Assembly: GCA_937952895.1 (NCBI GenBank)
Contig: CALFYC010000053.1
Coordinates: forward strand, 1-7,619
DNA from: an uncultured Neisseriaceae bacterium
GTDB taxonomy: Bacteria; Pseudomonadota; Gammaproteobacteria; Burkholderiales; UBA11063
Direction of reading: 5' to 3'
Length of the DNA stretch: 7,619 nt
The notes beneath the pieces were generated by a model, which made no database searches, was not told where the DNA came from, and worked only from the letters and a program-made list of their open reading frames with translations. A program made the position numbers and the translations under genes. Of this stretch, positions 1 through 6,081 are shown in pieces (within the stretch, counting starts at the first letter, position 1; every line of letters begins with the position of its first letter).

Positions 1-664
1 GGTCAACCCAATCTGGAATTTCAAAGCGCTGAATTAGGCCAGATGTAGATTTAACTTCGTAAAATCCAGGCTGATGAGTATGACCATGGATAACTATCTG
101 AGCTTTATGTTTATTTGCAAGTTTGGCTATACTTTCTTTAACTACCAAATAAGTTTCTAAGCTAGCTTTATTAAACGAATTAGAAGATTTTTTTTCTAAT
201 TTTTGTTTGATCTTATAGCGCCAACTAAGAGGTGTTTTTAATAAAATAGCCATTAATATTGGATTACGTAAGATTTTCTTCATTTTTTGATAACTTACAT
301 CTAAAGTACAAAATATATCACCATGGCTAAGTAAAATTTTAGTATCGCCTGTATCTAAAATTGAGCAATCTTTTAAAAGATTAATTCCAGTTTCTTTAGC
401 AAATTTATGTCCAATAGCAAAATCATGATTGCCACCAATAAAATAAATTGGTTTATTATTTTGTGTGAAGCTTTTTAATGATTGTTTGATTTCACGAATA
501 AATATATTATCATCATCATCTCCTAACCAGTAATCTAAGAAGTCCCCTAGAATATATAAAGCATCTAATTCGTTTTGCCATTTATGCATCAAGTTGAAAA
601 ATAACTGGTTATTATTAACCGTATCGGGTGATAAATGTAGATCTGAAATAAATGCAACTTTCAT
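1..664 (-). CDS. lpxH: UDP-2,3-diacylglucosamine diphosphatase (LpxH-like), 3' end cut by window
   Basis: Calcineurin-like metallophosphoesterase. LpxH removes UMP from UDP-2,3-diacylglucosamine to give lipid X in lipid A synthesis, at the cytoplasmic face of the inner membrane. I translated 221 codons from the ATG at 664. The metal-site motifs are all present: SDLHLS (D8, H10), LGDFLDYW (D41), GNHDF (N79), SHGD (H114) and HGHTHQP (H193, H195). They sit at nearly the same positions as in E. coli LpxH (about 240 aa), and YILGD, DD.N and D122/Y125 also match. The visible end, RFEIPDW, corresponds to the conserved R.VLGDW stretch, so only the last 15-20 residues are missing. Odd points: E. coli has GNRDF and HGHTHRP where this has GNHDF and HGHTHQP, and the usual IMDVN stretch is not recognisable. 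An AAAAAGG lies about 11 nt before the start. The gene is divergent from def. The family is secure; true LpxH activity is likely but not certain. Confidence 0.87.
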   Translation of the reverse strand, partial: MKVAFISDLHLSPDTVNNNQLFFNLMHKWQNELDALYILGDFLDYWLGDDDDNIFIREIKQSLKSFTQNNKPIYFIGGNHDFAIGHKFAKETGINLLKDCSILDTGDTKILLSHGDIFCTLDVSYQKMKKILRNPILMAILLKTPLSWRYKIKQKLEKKSSNSFNKASLETYLVVKESIAKLANKHKAQIVIHGHTHQPGFYEVKSTSGLIQRFEIPDWVD

Positions 665-708
665 GAGTTATAATACCTTTTTCAAGAATATATGCGTTTT
701 ATAATATT

Positions 709-729
709 AGGTTATAAAACCTTAGTTTT
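709..729. repeat. Two overlapping small inverted repeats between lpxH and def
   Basis: AGGTT (709-713) pairs with AACCT (718-722) around ATAA. AAAAC (716-720) pairs with GTTTT (725-729) around CTTA. The two hairpins share bases and exclude each other. They lie in the divergent promoter zone and could be an operator. At 5-bp arms in AT-rich DNA they may equally be chance. Confidence 0.25.
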
Positions 730-740
730 GCTATAATCAA
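711..740 (-). promoter_or_regulatory. Candidate promoter for the lpxH-like gene
   Basis: Read on the minus strand, TTGATT (735-740) is followed after 18 nt by TATAAC (711-716), four and five matches to the sigma-70 hexamers. It would give a leader of about 40 nt before the ATG at 664. The call rests on pattern matching in very AT-rich DNA, where chance matches are common. Confidence 0.35.
729..737 (+). promoter_or_regulatory. Candidate extended -10 promoter for the def-glnS operon
   Basis: TGCTATAAT at 729-737 is a perfect extended -10 element (TGn plus TATAAT). No good -35 hexamer lies 16-18 nt upstream, which is acceptable for an extended -10 promoter. Transcription would start near 744, leaving a leader of about 70 nt before def. 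It overlaps the -35 region proposed for the divergent lpxH promoter, so the two may compete for polymerase. Confidence 0.4.
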
Positions 741-812
741 GGGCTGTGAATTAGATATTATAGCAAAATATACTTTTGTTGTAAGTTATTGTAATTTTAA
801 ATGAGTTAAATA

Positions 813-1307
813 ATGATAAAACCAGTTTTAACTATAGGAGATCCGCGTTTAGGGTCTAGCAGTGAACCAATTGGAATACATGAATTTAATACCCCTTGGC
901 TAAATAGTTTAATTGATGATCTAGTAGATACTGCCAAATTTAAACAAGGCGTTGGAATTGCTGGGGTTCAAATTGGAGTATTAAAGCGAATCGCTATAAT
1001 TGAATATGATACAACAAATACCAGATATAGCAATATTGGTTCTTGCCCTTTAACGGTTGTTATTAATCCAGAAATTGAGCCAGTTGGAAATGAATTATCG
1101 ACTCTTAATGAAGGTTGTCTCTCTGTGCCAGTGGCAAGAGGTGATGTAACTCGATATAAGAAACTTAAGTATAGATTTTATGATCAATATGGAAATTTGC
1201 ATACAGGGACACGTGATGATTTTTTTGTACGAGTATTACAGCATGAATTAGATCATATGAATGGAATCGTTTTTCCAATGCGAATTAGTGGTGAAGTTAG
1301 CCTATAA
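813..1307 (+). CDS. def: Peptide deformylase
   Basis: A metalloenzyme that removes the formyl group from the N-terminal methionine of new proteins at the ribosome exit. All three family motifs are visible in 164 aa: GVGIAGVQ (46-53, consensus GxGxAxxQ), EGCLS (100-104, metal ligand C102) and QHELDH (143-148, ligands H144 and H148, catalytic E145). The length and the MIKPVLTIGDPRL opening fit the family, and the ending FPMRI resembles the second-paralogue deformylases of beta- and gammaproteobacteria rather than the fmt-linked E. coli type, so another copy may exist elsewhere. Motif 1 has Gly-Val where most members have Ala-Pro. The start lacks a clear Shine-Dalgarno sequence; only TGAG lies nearby. 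glnS follows 10 nt after the stop, so the two are probably co-transcribed. Confidence 0.95.
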   Translation: MIKPVLTIGDPRLGSSSEPIGIHEFNTPWLNSLIDDLVDTAKFKQGVGIAGVQIGVLKRIAIIEYDTTNTRYSNIGSCPLTVVINPEIEPVGNELSTLNEGCLSVPVARGDVTRYKKLKYRFYDQYGNLHTGTRDDFFVRVLQHELDHMNGIVFPMRISGEVSL

Positions 1308-1311
1308 AGGA
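1306..1311 (+). promoter_or_regulatory. Ribosome binding site that fixes the glnS GTG start
   Basis: AAAGGA overlaps the def stop codon (TAA at 1305-1307) and ends 6 nt before the GTG at 1318. This spacing is ideal and decides the start. The upstream in-frame ATG at 1261 lies inside def and would add 19 residues that have no counterpart in E. coli GlnRS. Confidence 0.75.
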
Positions 1312-1317
1312 TTAAAT

Positions 1318-3006
1318 GTGAATAAAGTAAATAATAATGATCTTCCAGTTGCAAATAATTTTATTCGTAATATCATTACAGAAGATTTAAAAACTGGAAA
1401 ACATACTAATATAATAACCAGATTTCCACCAGAACCTAATGGTTATTTGCATGTTGGTCATGCCAAATCAATTTGTTTAAATTTTGGTCTAGCTCAAGAA
1501 TTTAAGGGTAAATGTAATTTGCGCTTTGACGATACTAATCCAGAAAAAGAAAGTGAAGAATACGTAAAAAGTATTGAAGAGACAATTAAGTGGTTAGGCT
1601 TTAATTGGGATGGTGAAGTTAAACATGCATCAGATTATTTTGATAAATTATATGAATTTGCGGTGTATTTTATTAAACAAGATCTTGCTTATGTCTGTGA
1701 TTTAAGTGCATTTGAGATGCGCGAATATCGAGGTAATTTAACTGAAGCGGGGAAAAATAGCCCTTATCGAACACGCAGTATCGAAGAAAATTTAACCTTA
1801 TTTCAAGCAATGAAAAATGGCGAATTTGCTGATGGAAGTAAAACACTCCGTTTAAAAATAGATATGAGTTCCCCAAATATTAATTTACGTGATCCAGTAA
1901 TTTACCGTATTAAGCGTGCATCTCATATTCGAACTGGAGATAAATGGTGCATCTACCCTATGTATGATTATACGCATTCTATCTCTGATGCCTTGGAAAA
2001 TATTACTCATTCTTGTTGTACGTTAGAATTTGAGGATCATAGGCCATTATATGATTGGGTTATATCTCATTTAGTTACAGCTGGATTACTAAATAGTCAT
2101 CCGCGCCAAATTGAATTTTCAAGACTTGCATTACAATATACAGTCACAAGTAAACGAAAACTTAATGAATTAGTTCAATTAGGTTTAGTATCCGGCTGGG
2201 ATGATCCACGAATGCCAACTTTAGTTGGTATGAGAAGAAAGGGGTATATTGCTTCCGGGATTCGTTTGTTCGCAACTAGATGTGGTGTATCTAAATCACC
2301 AAATATTGTAGATGTCCCATTTTTAGAAAGTGCGATTCGTGAAGAATTAGAGTCTAAAGCGCCACGTATTATGGCAGTATTTGATCCACTAAAAGTAGTA
2401 TTAACTAATTTTGATCAAGGTGCAACAAGTCGTAACGCATCATTTCATCCTCAATGTGATGAATTAGGTGAAAGATTAGTAGAGTTAAGTCAAGAAATCT
2501 ATATTGATCAAAGTGACTTTCTGATTGATGCAATTCCTGGTTGGCAAAGATTGGTTTTAGGGGGCGAAGTTAGACTACGTCATAGTTATGTAATTAAATG
2601 TCATGAAGTTATTAAAAATCGAGCTGGTGAAATTCTTGAATTACGCTGCAGCATTGACTTAAATACTTTGGGTAAAAATCCGGAAGGACGTAAAGTTAAA
2701 GGGGTAATTCATTGGGTAAGTATACCGCACGCAGTTAAAGCAAATGTTCGCCTTTATGAACAATTATTTACTGAAGTTCAACCAGATAATGCTGAAGATG
2801 GTCGTGATTTTAAAGAGTTTATTAATCCTAATTCATTAAAAGAAGTTAGTGCATTTATTGAACCAGCAATCAAAACTGCTAAACCCGAACAGGTTTTTCA
2901 ATTTGAAAGAGTTGGCTACTTTGTTGCTGATATGAAAGATTTTAATGCTACGAATAATCAATTTGTCTTTAATAAGACGGTTAGCTTAAAAGATGGTTGG
3001 AAATAA
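1318..3006 (+). CDS. glnS: Glutaminyl-tRNA synthetase
   Basis: Class I aminoacyl-tRNA synthetase that charges tRNA(Gln) with glutamine in the cytoplasm. The 562-aa product aligns along its whole length with E. coli GlnRS (554 aa). It begins NFIRNIITEDL..GKH, then carries PPEPNGYLHVGH (37-48, with the HIGH motif as HVGH), NLRFDDTNP, KWCIYPMYDYTH, LEFEDHRPLYDW, VTSKRKL (276-282, the KMSKS-type motif, VMSKRKL in E. coli), GWDDPRMPT (293-301), a two-barrel anticodon-binding half with RLVLGGEVRLR and GRKVKGVIHWVS, and FNKTVSLKD near the end. The start is GTG at 1318, set by a well-placed AAAGGA. A few residues are inserted before HPRQ relative to E. coli. It sits between def and an alpha/beta hydrolase in the same transcript. 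Its presence implies direct Gln-tRNA charging. Confidence 0.98.
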   Translation: MNKVNNNDLPVANNFIRNIITEDLKTGKHTNIITRFPPEPNGYLHVGHAKSICLNFGLAQEFKGKCNLRFDDTNPEKESEEYVKSIEETIKWLGFNWDGEVKHASDYFDKLYEFAVYFIKQDLAYVCDLSAFEMREYRGNLTEAGKNSPYRTRSIEENLTLFQAMKNGEFADGSKTLRLKIDMSSPNINLRDPVIYRIKRASHIRTGDKWCIYPMYDYTHSISDALENITHSCCTLEFEDHRPLYDWVISHLVTAGLLNSHPRQIEFSRLALQYTVTSKRKLNELVQLGLVSGWDDPRMPTLVGMRRKGYIASGIRLFATRCGVSKSPNIVDVPFLESAIREELESKAPRIMAVFDPLKVVLTNFDQGATSRNASFHPQCDELGERLVELSQEIYIDQSDFLIDAIPGWQRLVLGGEVRLRHSYVIKCHEVIKNRAGEILELRCSIDLNTLGKNPEGRKVKGVIHWVSIPHAVKANVRLYEQLFTEVQPDNAEDGRDFKEFINPNSLKEVSAFIEPAIKTAKPEQVFQFERVGYFVADMKDFNATNNQFVFNKTVSLKDGWK

Positions 3007-3036
3007 GGTTTGATAAGTATAAAAAAGGAATCGTTT

Positions 3037-3906
3037 ATGACATTTCCCCAGATAAATTATATTAAATGTAAACGTGGATTTAGGTATTATAAAATGTCTT
3101 ATCTGGCTTGGGGAAATCAAGAAAATTGTTCTAAAACTCTTTTATGTGTGCATGGTTTAAATCGGAATTGTCGAGATTTTGATTATGTAGGTAAATTTTT
3201 TGCTGCAAATGGTTATTATGTTGTAGCTCCCGATATAGTAGGGCGTGGTAATAGTGATTATTTAGTTAATCCATCGGGTTATGATATTCCATTTTATATT
3301 AATGATGTTTTAGGATTAATTAAAGCTCTTGATTTAAAAAATATTGATTATATTGGTACATCAATGGGTGGAATTATCGGAATGTCAATTGCTGCATTAC
3401 CGTATTCACCGATTCGAAAGTTAATCCTAAATGATGTGGGTGCATCAATTGATGCTGCTGGGTTAGAAAGAATTGCACGATATAGCGTCAAAGAGCCAGT
3501 TTTTGATAGCTATAGTGAGTTAAAAAACTATTTAATGGAAATTTCAGCCGATTTTGGGAATCTTCCAGATGAGGTATGGGAATTTTTTATTCGAACTTCT
3601 TCACAAAAAAACGATAATGGTAAATATATTTTAAAACGTGATGCACGGTTAAGTCGACCATTTAATAAATCATTTCAAAAATTTGGTAACATTGATCTTT
3701 GGCATATATGGAATAATGTTAAGTTGCCAACTTTAGTATTACATGGTGAAAAATCAGATATTCTAAATGTAAAAACCATTGAAAAAATGATGGAAACTAA
3801 TTCTCTATTGAGTCATTTTGTGGTGGCAAATGCAGGGCATGCTCCCTACTTATATAGTGAAGATTTGTTTCATTTGATTTTAGGCTTTTTAGGCAATAAT
3901 TTGTAA
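3037..3906 (+). CDS. Alpha/beta-fold hydrolase, substrate unknown
   Basis: A 289-aa single-domain alpha/beta hydrolase, predicted cytoplasmic because no signal peptide is visible. The order of elements is typical: CVHGLNRNCRDFD (oxyanion-loop HG at 39-40), PDIVGRGNSD, GTSMGG with nucleophile S109, LILNDVGAS, then LPTLVLHGEKSD with the probable acid D241, and NAGHAP with the catalytic H268. The HGL.R..RDFD, GTSMGG..GM and SPIRKLILNDVG signatures recall a widespread betaproteobacterial hydrolase of the COG0596 type; this is from memory. The start is the ATG at 3037, which has AAGGA ending 7 nt upstream. An in-frame TTG at 3010 would add nine residues without a binding site. It lies 30 nt after glnS and 15 nt before the SIMPL gene. 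Esterase or thioesterase activity is possible, but the substrate cannot be read from the sequence. Confidence 0.9.
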   Translation: MTFPQINYIKCKRGFRYYKMSYLAWGNQENCSKTLLCVHGLNRNCRDFDYVGKFFAANGYYVVAPDIVGRGNSDYLVNPSGYDIPFYINDVLGLIKALDLKNIDYIGTSMGGIIGMSIAALPYSPIRKLILNDVGASIDAAGLERIARYSVKEPVFDSYSELKNYLMEISADFGNLPDEVWEFFIRTSSQKNDNGKYILKRDARLSRPFNKSFQKFGNIDLWHIWNNVKLPTLVLHGEKSDILNVKTIEKMMETNSLLSHFVVANAGHAPYLYSEDLFHLILGFLGNNL

Positions 3907-3921
3907 AAGGATATTTTAGTT

Positions 3922-4635
3922 ATGAAAAAATTTAGTAGCGTTACAGCTGTTGCTATTGCAATAATTTTAGCTATTGGAATAGCTGGTTCGGGCTTATTTA
4001 TTGACTGTGGAATTAGGTATTTTAAAAATTTTGACCGCTATGTTGAGGTTAAAGGTTTAGCAGAAAGCCAGGTTATCGCTGATCGTGCTAGTTGGCAAAT
4101 TGGTTTTACTACATCAGGTGCGGATTTAAAAGAAATTTATAGTAACATTAATCGTGAGCAGGATCAAGTTATAACATTTCTAATTAATCAAGGATTTAAT
4201 GTTAATGAAATTCAAAAGCAGCCTGTTTCATTATTTGATAATTATGCCAATTCGTATAGTAATAATACTAAAGTTGCACATTATACGGCTAATGCTGGAG
4301 TGACTATTACGACGAATAAAATTAATCATGTGGTAAATGCGGTGCAAATGACTAATCAATTGATTGAGCAAGGCGTCTTATTAAATAACAATAACGTAAA
4401 TTATACCTATACTGGATTAAATAATATTAAAGCAGGTATGTTAAATAGTGCATTAGCTAGTGCTCGTATTTCAGCTGGAGAATTTGCAACTAATTCTGGT
4501 AGTAAGCTTGGTAAAATCAGAATGGCCAGTCAAGGAGTCTTTACAATTTCTGCATTAGATGGGTTTAGTGGAGATTCTTCTAGTATTAAAAAAGTTGTAC
4601 GTGTAGTAACTACTGTGCAATTTTTCTTAAAATAA
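3922..4635 (+). CDS. SIMPL-domain (DUF541/YggE-like) membrane-anchored periplasmic protein
   Basis: A 237-aa protein with one N-terminal hydrophobic helix (about residues 7-28) after a short basic MKK start, most likely a signal anchor that places the rest in the periplasm. The body (about 41-237) fits the SIMPL/DUF541 family: YVEVKGLAESQVIADRASW near the start, a central FLINQGF..NEI, then LNNIKAGML, SARISAGEFA, SGSKLGKI, ASQGVFTI and the closing KVVRVVTTVQFFLK. The last part resembles the periplasmic subgroup with RVVTT.QY.L. Family members such as E. coli YggE have been linked to oxidative stress, but the molecular activity is not settled. A ribosome site AAGGA lies 10 nt upstream and overlaps the previous stop region. 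It is part of the def-glnS transcript, with 13 nt to the next gene. Confidence 0.87.
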   Translation: MKKFSSVTAVAIAIILAIGIAGSGLFIDCGIRYFKNFDRYVEVKGLAESQVIADRASWQIGFTTSGADLKEIYSNINREQDQVITFLINQGFNVNEIQKQPVSLFDNYANSYSNNTKVAHYTANAGVTITTNKINHVVNAVQMTNQLIEQGVLLNNNNVNYTYTGLNNIKAGMLNSALASARISAGEFATNSGSKLGKIRMASQGVFTISALDGFSGDSSSIKKVVRVVTTVQFFLK

Positions 4636-4648
4636 GAAAAATGTTACT

Positions 4649-5113
4649 ATGAAGGTATTACTTTTTTGGGGAATATTATTTAGTATTAACTATTATAGCT
4701 ACGCTGATTGCGCATTTGAGGTTACTAATTATTCTAGTGAAATTATCAAAGTTAAAGTGGGATTTTGGGGGCATGAATTTAAATCAACTGAGTTTGAAAT
4801 TCCTAATACCGGAAGCCGGGTGGTCAAATTAAAGAGTCATTATGATTGCTTAAGTCATGCTGGTTCTGGGCTTGGGGTTGCTTATATTAACTTAATTGGA
4901 GGTAAAAGTCAGGGTGGGTGGGTATATTCGCCGGATTCATCAACCATTAAAGCGATTGGTCAAAGTGTGCCTATGTCGTTTGGGAGTTACGGTTTGTCAC
5001 CTAATGGGCATGGTTTAGTCTTAAAAAATAATTATAAGCCTCAATCAGAGAAGTTTGCTGTAGTAATTAAAGATTCTGATCGTAATTTATCAAAAATTGG
5101 CTCAATGAATTAA
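4649..5113 (+). CDS. Small secreted protein of unknown function, two mature cysteines
   Basis: I do not recognise this 154-aa protein. It opens with a hydrophobic stretch (about 3-18) ending in YSYA, which fits a Sec signal peptide cleaved after A19, giving a mature protein that begins DCAFEV. The n-region has a single lysine. The mature part has exactly two cysteines, C21 and C67, so one disulfide is plausible in the periplasm or outside. The sequence alternates beta-type segments with glycine-rich turns (GSGLGVAYINLIGGKSQGGW, about 72-91) and ends in a charged, low-hydrophobic tail. No lipobox and no membrane segment beyond the signal are visible. The Shine-Dalgarno is weak. It starts 13 nt after the SIMPL gene, so it is probably the last gene of the operon. 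An outer-membrane-associated or binding role would be a guess. Confidence 0.72.
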   Translation: MKVLLFWGILFSINYYSYADCAFEVTNYSSEIIKVKVGFWGHEFKSTEFEIPNTGSRVVKLKSHYDCLSHAGSGLGVAYINLIGGKSQGGWVYSPDSSTIKAIGQSVPMSFGSYGLSPNGHGLVLKNNYKPQSEKFAVVIKDSDRNLSKIGSMN

Positions 5114-5126
5114 TAAAATATATAAT
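5097..5126 (+). promoter_or_regulatory. Candidate promoter for the second small secreted protein
   Basis: TTGGCT (5097-5102), 18 nt, then a perfect TATAAT (5121-5126). The -35 lies in the last codons of the preceding gene. Transcription would begin near 5133, about 45 nt before the ATG at 5179. It agrees with the longer 65-nt gap here compared with 10-30 nt elsewhere in the run. Confidence 0.42.
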
Positions 5127-5178
5127 TTGAATGATAATTAGAGATTAATAGTTATTTTAATTTTTAAAGATGGTAAAT

Positions 5179-5613
5179 ATGAAATCATTTTACAAAAAAT
5201 ATCTTTTTTGCATGGTGGCATTTTTTATTTTAAGTAAACCAATTTTTGCTGATTATCAAGTTTTACTAGATATTAGTCCTCCTGAAGGTAATATTGCTTG
5301 TGTATCGGGTATTCTTCAAGCTGGAATGAATTTAATGCCAGATAGTAACCCATTTCATACCCCTTACATGCATATAAGTAATGTAACTATACAAAATCAG
5401 CATATTGTTGTATATGTTCCAGAATCAATAGAAATTCCAAATCACGGAATGGTTCCAACAACTAGTCTCACCGCATATCTTACTTATACATATACTAGTA
5501 CTTCCGGAGTGATTTGGGAAGGGGTAGCTGGCCCGTTGGGTTTAAGTCATTCATACGTGGATGAACCTCCATACATTTGTAATGGCGTAGGCTCCTCGAT
5601 AACTTCTTTTTAA
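5179..5613 (+). CDS. Second small secreted protein of unknown function
   Basis: Unrecognised 144-aa protein. The N-terminus is a textbook Sec signal peptide: basic MKSFYKK, hydrophobic core about 8-19, and KPIFA with cleavage likely after A24, leaving DYQVLLDIS. The mature part holds two cysteines, C41 and C134, one near each end, so a disulfide could tie the ends of a compact beta-rich domain. Threonine, serine and tyrosine are abundant (a TAYLTYTYTSTSG run at about 98-110), and prolines are frequent. I chose the ATG at 5179 over the one at 5170 because it gives a basic n-region directly and has AAAGATGG about 5-10 nt upstream, though the binding site is weak either way. It shares its general design with the preceding gene but no obvious sequence. 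Convergent with the YciI-family gene. Confidence 0.7.
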   Translation: MKSFYKKYLFCMVAFFILSKPIFADYQVLLDISPPEGNIACVSGILQAGMNLMPDSNPFHTPYMHISNVTIQNQHIVVYVPESIEIPNHGMVPTTSLTAYLTYTYTSTSGVIWEGVAGPLGLSHSYVDEPPYICNGVGSSITSF

Positions 5614-5643
5614 TATTTCGAAAAGAACATTACCTTCTAAAAT
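5614..5643. other. Convergent intergenic gap without a clear terminator
   Basis: Only 30 nt separate two converging genes. AGAA and TTCT around CATTACC could pair over 4 bp, but there is no stable GC stem or T-run. Termination here is probably weak or factor-dependent, so antisense read-through is possible. Confidence 0.4.
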
Positions 5644-5943
5644 TTATATTTTCTCAATACATTCTATGTATGCATTAATATAAATTTCTCTAAATATTCC
5701 AGATAAAAAATACGGATCTTGCTCAAACCATTTTTTGGCATCTTGAAGATTATTGAAATCAACAATTAACATACTACCACATGTGATTGCTTCGGTTTGA
5801 TCTGAGTCCAATAAGGGGCCAGCAAAAAGTAGTTTTTTAACATCTTTTAGCTTTCTAAGATGTTTTAAATGATTTTCCAAATTTTCTTGGCGTTTTTGGT
5901 TGCTATTTTTCTCATCAAAAGCAAGAATACAAAATAAACTCAT
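5644..5943 (-). CDS. YciI-family protein
   Basis: A 99-aa protein matching the YciI/COG2350 fold in length and signatures: a beta-strand start SLFCILAFD, the histidine-bearing helix ENHLKHLRKL (H25 and H28; family members keep one His here), LLFAGPLLD (38-46), CGSMLIVDF (55-63) and the DPYFLSGIF motif (76-84; DPY..AG in E. coli YciI). Known members are small dimeric ferredoxin-like proteins. Most have no assigned role, while TftG of chlorophenol breakdown is a dehydrochlorinase. The start is supported by a strong AAAAGGAG 6 nt upstream. It is divergent from the monooxygenase with a shared 138-bp upstream region, which suggests coupled regulation and perhaps a joint job on oxidised ring compounds. 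That link is inference. Confidence 0.88.
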   Translation of the reverse strand: MSLFCILAFDEKNSNQKRQENLENHLKHLRKLKDVKKLLFAGPLLDSDQTEAITCGSMLIVDFNNLQDAKKWFEQDPYFLSGIFREIYINAYIECIEKI

Positions 5944-5957
5944 AATCGACTCCTTTT

Positions 5958-5989
5958 AAATCAGGCATAATTCTAACGAAAGCTGATTT
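5958..5989. repeat. Inverted repeat in the yciI-monooxygenase divergent region (possible operator)
   Basis: AAATCAG (5958-5964) and CTGATTT (5983-5989) are perfect 7-bp inverted arms separated by 18 nt. They flank a minus-strand TAGAAT (5970-5975) that could be the -10 of the YciI-family gene, with transcription starting near 5963. The arms would lie about 25 bp apart centre to centre. This fits a dimeric regulator but is unproven. Confidence 0.35.
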
Positions 5990-6041
5990 TGGGTAATATC
6001 CGTATTTTTTACTGAAAGTTTTTATCTCCAATTTATGCTAA

Positions 6042-6047
6042 TATAAT
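6042..6047 (+). promoter_or_regulatory. Candidate -10 for the FAD monooxygenase gene
   Basis: A perfect TATAAT at 6042-6047, with only a poor -35 (TTTTTA at 6019-6024, 17-nt spacing). The leader would be about 30 nt. AGGA at 6069-6072, 9 nt before the ATG at 6082, serves as ribosome binding site. Confidence 0.35.
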
Positions 6048-6081
6048 TGACAATAACTTTAATGCCTTAGGAAAACTTATT

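Noticed and set aside
1673..1876. Minus-strand open frame of 67 codons inside glnS
   Set aside because: It lies wholly within a strongly conserved gene, has no binding site or recognisable features, and is the antisense shadow of glnS.
3010..3036. TTG start that extends the alpha/beta hydrolase by nine residues
   Set aside because: No ribosome site fits it, while AAGGA is placed 7 nt before the ATG at 3037.
5170..5178. Earlier ATG for the second secreted protein
   Set aside because: It adds only MVN, has AAAG directly adjacent rather than at a useful distance, and the ATG at 5179 gives a cleaner signal peptide. The choice is not certain.
5114..5178. Intrinsic terminator after the first secreted protein
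   Set aside because: ATTAA/TTAAT around an 8-nt loop followed by T residues is too weak a stem; better explained by AT richness.
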